DNA of 8,793 bases, taken from Anaerolineae bacterium (lineage in GTDB: Bacteria > Chloroflexota > Anaerolineae > JAFGEY01). Below the pieces are notes generated by a model that did no database searches, was not told where the DNA came from, and saw only the letters and a program-made list of their open reading frames with translations. The stretch spans positions 1-8,793 of the forward strand of contig JAFGJF010000591.1 of assembly GCA_016929205.1 (NCBI GenBank), written 5' to 3'. A program made the position numbers and the translations under genes. Of this stretch, positions 6,901-8,793 are shown in pieces (the stretch's first letter is position 1; each line of letters opens with the position of its first letter).

Positions 6901-7448
6901 CGGTGTCGTTCATCACTTTCAAAATGGTTCACCGGGCCGCGGATCAGGGCAATGCGGCGGCAGCTATGGACCTCGATCAGGTGCACGAGCAATTCGCGCA
7001 TGCCACAATACGTGTCTGTAAACAAGCTGGGGATGCCTTGAATGGCTTTCTCATAGTTGACGACGGGCAGGAGGGGGGCCTGGGTGCGGTATCGTTTAAA
7101 AAACGCATCCATCTCGTCTTGATCGAGGTGGATGCCCATCCCGGCGCCACTGCCTGCCCAGGTGACGATGCCGTCCAGTCTTTGTGCGCTTGCCAGGTCA
7201 TAGAGCACGCTGGCGCTTTCTATGCCTAGCGCGCCATGGAGCAGTGTGTTCGCCAGCCGGTCGGGCATAATTGCCCCGCCCAGGAAACAAATCAGATTGG
7301 CGTTGTGTGCTCGCGCCGCGTCTGCCGCGCCCAACCACAGCGCTCTTCCTCTGTGCAGCGGCGAGCCCAGCAGTCCGATGGTCGGACGTCTGGCCGCGCG
7401 TGCTGCCTGCTCATTCGTCGGCTTGTTCATCTTGCTGTTTGGTGTCAT
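3975..7448 (-). CDS. Cytoplasmic LacI-type ligand-binding / GAF / PAS sensor histidine kinase, receiver-less
   Basis: A 1157-aa protein with no signal peptide or membrane helix. Domains: a LacI/GalR-type sugar-binding module without helix-turn-helix (about 21-330; RRIALIRGP at 164-172, GDVAVVGFNDMP at 258-269, ending VRRSCGC); a helical linker (340-470); a GAF-like domain (475-620); PAS (634-745; YRTVSEQANDGI, then VRDINDRKRTEE); a coiled coil of 7-residue repeats (about 755-795); HisKA with SHELHTPLN, phospho-acceptor H806; and an HATPase with N box NLLGNACKF (N924), G1 EDTGIGI (973-979) and G2 QGTGLGVPI. The last 117 residues have no receiver. They end in LPGEWIAAFRDA...LANDFAYDEILALID, a helical tail I recall after receivers in hybrid kinases. 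It would bind a small ligand, perhaps a sugar, and phosphorylate a separate receiver. ATG 7448 overlaps the upstream gene by 38 bp; ATG 7430 is an equal alternative, and neither has a clear ribosome binding site. Confidence 0.9.
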   Translation of the reverse strand: MTPNSKMNKPTNEQAARAARRPTIGLLGSPLHRGRALWLGAADAARAHNANLICFLGGAIMPDRLANTLLHGALGIESASVLYDLASAQRLDGIVTWAGSGAGMGIHLDQDEMDAFFKRYRTQAPLLPVVNYEKAIQGIPSLFTDTYCGMRELLVHLIEVHSCRRIALIRGPVNHFESDERHRAYLDTLAEYNLPLDPKLVCPPVGWGTERGEEMARLLLDERKLCPAVDWDALATTEIQYAVGAVTTLRARGIHVPGDVAVVGFNDMPEARAAIPAITAMCKPFYESGWKAIEMALDLIQGKPVPEQVSMPAQLIVRRSCGCWPPEVTEIARPPLLPDRAPISSPPPVIREQLVGKKETMGAAIAHNIAPLLPQGQAASITAEIVSRFVDELMAGPDSKTQRTFLLALEDALRKTLPEADGVEQWYLALSTLRYHVLPCLGSHQGLWLLAETMWHQARTVISNEVQRRDLDRNLDAVLQALTLREIGQQLIVSTDLANLMEIIARELPRLKIPGVYLALYENPQPYTYPQAAPEWSRLMLAFDKRERVALDAGGRRFRSKELVPDGLLERNKPYAMVAIPLYFGQQQFGFALIEVGPRNGTIYTELWQRISSSLQALLLQQEREQAERALRESEEKYRTVSEQANDGIVLVQDRLIRYCNPQLGMMLGRPASELIDRPFIDLIAPDHRAITRTRYESRLQGKAVPGRYEIVVQHKDGHEIAVEINASLIEYEERSATLAFVRDINDRKRTEETLREAKERAEEARQTAEKARQEAEKARQEAEEARQTAEAANRAKSVFLANMSHELHTPLNAILGFSELMSHDANLTVKQRDNLKTIEDSGTHLLALINDVLELSRIEAGRTILKEEDVDLYGLLDVLEELFRLRAATKGLALDFERAPDVPQFVRLDENKLRQVLINLLGNACKFTETGRITLRTTRTFAGQTPEMAGAVDRTLVGPPSLPTIRLAFEIEDTGIGIAPEELDAVFDVFVQTASGQNAQQGTGLGVPISREFIHLMGGELEVRSELGQGACFRFEIPAQVIGTSQKPFRKAEGVDTLKQYLDVLFVYEDAGLEGSERVARSLAGQETATRTIEQKMNALPGEWIAAFRDATVLGEYGRQIDLIDQIHDQHLAQALLKLANDFAYDEILALIDGIA
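5080..5163 (-). repeat. Four tandem 21-bp units encoding coiled-coil heptads
   Basis: Units are 5080-5100, 5101-5121, 5122-5142 and 5143-5163. The outer two are identical and the middle two differ from each other at one base, giving an A-B-B'-A order. They encode 7-residue repeats of the type EARQTAE / KARQEAE on the minus strand, joining the PAS domain to the phospho-acceptor helix of the large kinase. Degenerate copies continue to both sides. Confidence 0.85.
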
Positions 7449-8697
7449 ATCCGATCGTAACCGGATTGGTCCTCTCTTGATCGATGTAGGCAGGCAGGGT
7501 GAAATAAAAAATGCTGCCCTCTCCGATCTTGCTGTCCACGCCTACCTCGCCGCCCAGCTTTTCGACGATCCGTCGCACGATTGACAGTCCCAGCCCGTGC
7601 CCTTGGGCGCGTGCCCGGTGCAGGCGCGTGAACTGGGTGAATAGCCGGCTGCCATCCTGCTCGGTCAGGCCGGGGCCATTGTCGCGCACCCAAAAGCGGA
7701 TGGTCCCCCCCACAGGGGGGGAGGAATCTGCCACGCCGGACGGTGTCGAATCTGTCGTTGTCCTACTCGGCACGTCCTCCCTCCCACAGGGGGGGATTGA
7801 GGGGGGGCACGCTCCCAACTCGACGCGCGGCGGTGTTCCGCCATACTTGATCGCATTGCTGATGAAATTGACCCACACTTCTTCGACCCACGGCGCGTAA
7901 CCCAGGGCCAGCGGCCATTCGTCCGGCACAACGATCTCGACCTGTGCGGCATCGATCATATGCGACAGGCGTTTTTGTGCCTCCCGGACAATGCGCGCCA
8001 TATCCAATGGGGCCAGGTCGATGTCTTGTTGCTTGCGCACGCTGGCTAGCAGCAGCAGTTCGTCGACAATGTTGACCATCTTGCGGCCGGTTTGAGCGAT
8101 CTTGTGCATATAGTCTTCGAGTTCCTGGCTGCTCATCTCATCGTACAACGTTTCCAGCGCTGTCGTATACCCGACCATAATCCCCAACGGGTTCTTGAGA
8201 TCGTGGGCCACGGTGTGAGCAAAAGCATCCAGTTCGGCGTTCTGCGCTGCCAGCAGCGCGTTTGAGTGCGCCAGCTCTCGGTTTGCAGCCTGGAGTTGTT
8301 TTTGCAGGTGGCAGAAAGCGAGGTGGGTCTCGACTCGGGCCAGGACCTCTTCAAACTGGAATGGTTTGGTGATGTAATCCACGCCGCCCACGGTAAAGGC
8401 CTTGACCTTGTGTTGTGTCTCGTCCAGGGCGCTGAGGAAAATGATCGGGATATCGTGGGTGCGTTCGTCCGCCTTGAGCCGTTCGCACACCTCATATCCG
8501 TTCATTTTGGGCATGCTGACGTCCAGCAGGATCAAGTCGGGCAAGGCAAGGTGCACGGTGTCCAGCGCGCGTTGCCCGCTGGTTACGGCGCGTACCTTGT
8601 AGCCGTGCTTGACCAGCATCCCGACCAACAGCCGCAGGTTGTCCAGCGTGTCATCAACGACCAGAATGCTGCCTTTATCCGCTTCGGCCACGCTCAT
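7411..8697 (-). CDS. Receiver-histidine kinase (response regulator domain followed by kinase)
   Basis: A 428-aa soluble protein. The receiver domain is at residues 9-125: acidic pair D15/D16, phospho-acceptor D59 in LILLDVSMP, switch S89 in IIFLSA and K111 in ITKPF. A short coiled coil (about 126-157) leads into HisKA with HDLKNPLG (H165), then an HATPase with N box VNFISNAIKYGG (N281), G1 RDNGPGL (338-344) and G2 GHGLGLSIV (366-374). All catalytic residues seem present, so both phospho-acceptance and autophosphorylation look possible. Residues 297-329 are a Pro/Ser/Thr-rich insert, coded by a palindromic repeat segment, between the strand RVELG and the strand before G1. ATG 8697 follows AGGAG (8701-8705) with only 3-nt spacing; GTG at codon 3 would give 9 nt. 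It is the first gene of the operon, overlaps the next kinase, and has no DNA-binding output, so signalling is probably by phosphotransfer to partners. Confidence 0.92.
   Translation of the reverse strand: MSVAEADKGSILVVDDTLDNLRLLVGMLVKHGYKVRAVTSGQRALDTVHLALPDLILLDVSMPKMNGYEVCERLKADERTHDIPIIFLSALDETQHKVKAFTVGGVDYITKPFQFEEVLARVETHLAFCHLQKQLQAANRELAHSNALLAAQNAELDAFAHTVAHDLKNPLGIMVGYTTALETLYDEMSSQELEDYMHKIAQTGRKMVNIVDELLLLASVRKQQDIDLAPLDMARIVREAQKRLSHMIDAAQVEIVVPDEWPLALGYAPWVEEVWVNFISNAIKYGGTPPRVELGACPPSIPPCGREDVPSRTTTDSTPSGVADSSPPVGGTIRFWVRDNGPGLTEQDGSRLFTQFTRLHRARAQGHGLGLSIVRRIVEKLGGEVGVDSKIGEGSIFYFTLPAYIDQERTNPVTIGYDTKQQDEQADE
7704..7722. repeat. C7-ACA-G7 palindrome, copy 1, inside the receiver-kinase gene
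   Basis: TCCCCCCC, ACA, GGGGGGGA on the plus strand: perfect 8-bp arms with a 3-nt centre. In the gene (minus strand) it is read as Pro-Pro-Val-Gly-Gly. A second copy lies 74 bp away. Confidence 0.8.
7778..7796. repeat. C-tract/ACA/G-tract palindrome, copy 2, inside the receiver-kinase gene
   Basis: TCCCTCCC, ACA, GGGGGGGA on the plus strand, identical to copy 1 except for one T in the left arm. In the gene it is read as Pro-Pro-Cys-Gly, a different frame from copy 1. A further G7 tract follows at 7801-7807 after ATTGA. Confidence 0.8.
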
Positions 8698-8723
8698 CGA
8701 CTCCTTGTGTGTTCGTTGTATTC

Positions 8724-8753
8724 AGTGTACCACATGTAGGGCGATTTGGGCAA
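8724..8753 (-). promoter_or_regulatory. Putative leftward promoter of the kinase operon
   Basis: On the minus strand a -35 box TTGCCC (8748-8753) is separated by 18 bp from a -10 box TACACT (8724-8729), preceded by TGG, which fits an extended -10. The start of transcription would be near 8717, about 20 nt upstream of the ATG at 8697, leaving room for the AGGAG site. Called from consensus only. Confidence 0.45.
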
Positions 8754-8774
8754 CCCTCCTCTATCGTGTATAAT
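8746..8774 (+). promoter_or_regulatory. Putative rightward promoter for a gene beyond the window
   Basis: TTGGGC (8746-8751), a 17-bp spacer and a perfect TATAAT (8769-8774) point to the right edge. The -35 box shares bases 8748-8751 with the opposite -35 box. TATCGT occurs on both sides of the TATAAT (8762-8767 and 8778-8783), which could be a binding site or chance. The gene it would serve is not in the window. Confidence 0.45.
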
Positions 8775-8793
8775 GCGTATCGTCAACAGAACC

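Noticed and set aside
6507..7229. Plus-strand 240-aa open frame opposite the LacI-type module
   Set aside because: It overlaps a well-supported domain on the other strand and shows no domain signature or ribosome binding site.
8758..8786. TTGACG on the minus strand (8781-8786) as the -35 box of the kinase operon
   Set aside because: The -10 at proper spacing reads TAGAGG, a poor match; the TTGCCC/TACACT pair closer to the gene is better.

Overview
The window is a GC-rich bacterial fragment holding two convergent gene blocks. The protein styles fit a Chloroflexota bacterium (Anaerolineae/Caldilineae-like). The signs are a dipeptide-type ABC transporter whose binding protein carries an FFGGDP...DTYGKFYADV segment, and a soluble LacI-like sensor fused to GAF, PAS and histidine kinase domains next to a receiver-first histidine kinase. 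This placement comes from remembered family resemblance, not from a search.

Plus strand, 2-2972: the 3' end of a solute-binding protein gene, a 176-bp gap with three strong hairpins, a DppB-type permease, a DppC-type permease, and a small three-helix membrane protein of unknown function 14 bp downstream. The ATPase genes and the start of the binding protein are outside the window. The layout suggests one transcript in which the hairpin cluster lets the binding protein be made in excess over the permeases.

Minus strand, 8697 down to 3010: a tight three-gene operon. Its order is (1) a receiver-histidine kinase of 428 aa, (2) a 1157-aa soluble LacI-type sensor kinase overlapping gene 1, and (3) a 313-aa protein with a GT-A glycosyltransferase-like layout 23 bp downstream. 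No gene here has a DNA-binding domain. The LacI-like module has no helix-turn-helix, and the big kinase has no signal peptide or membrane helix, so the ligand is probably sensed in the cytoplasm. The big kinase also has the C-terminal helical tail usually found after a receiver, but no receiver. The first gene begins with an intact receiver, so the two may work as a split phosphorelay.

The least expected feature is a stretch of about 100 bp inside the ATPase domain of the first kinase. It carries two copies of a C-tract/ACA/G-tract palindrome read in two different frames, and looks like a short repeat element accepted in-frame in a surface loop. At the right edge, back-to-back promoters with overlapping -35 boxes appear to drive the operon leftward and an unseen gene rightward.

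The convergent junction (2973-3009) has no convincing terminator. No tRNA, rRNA, CRISPR array, transposase or integrase was seen.
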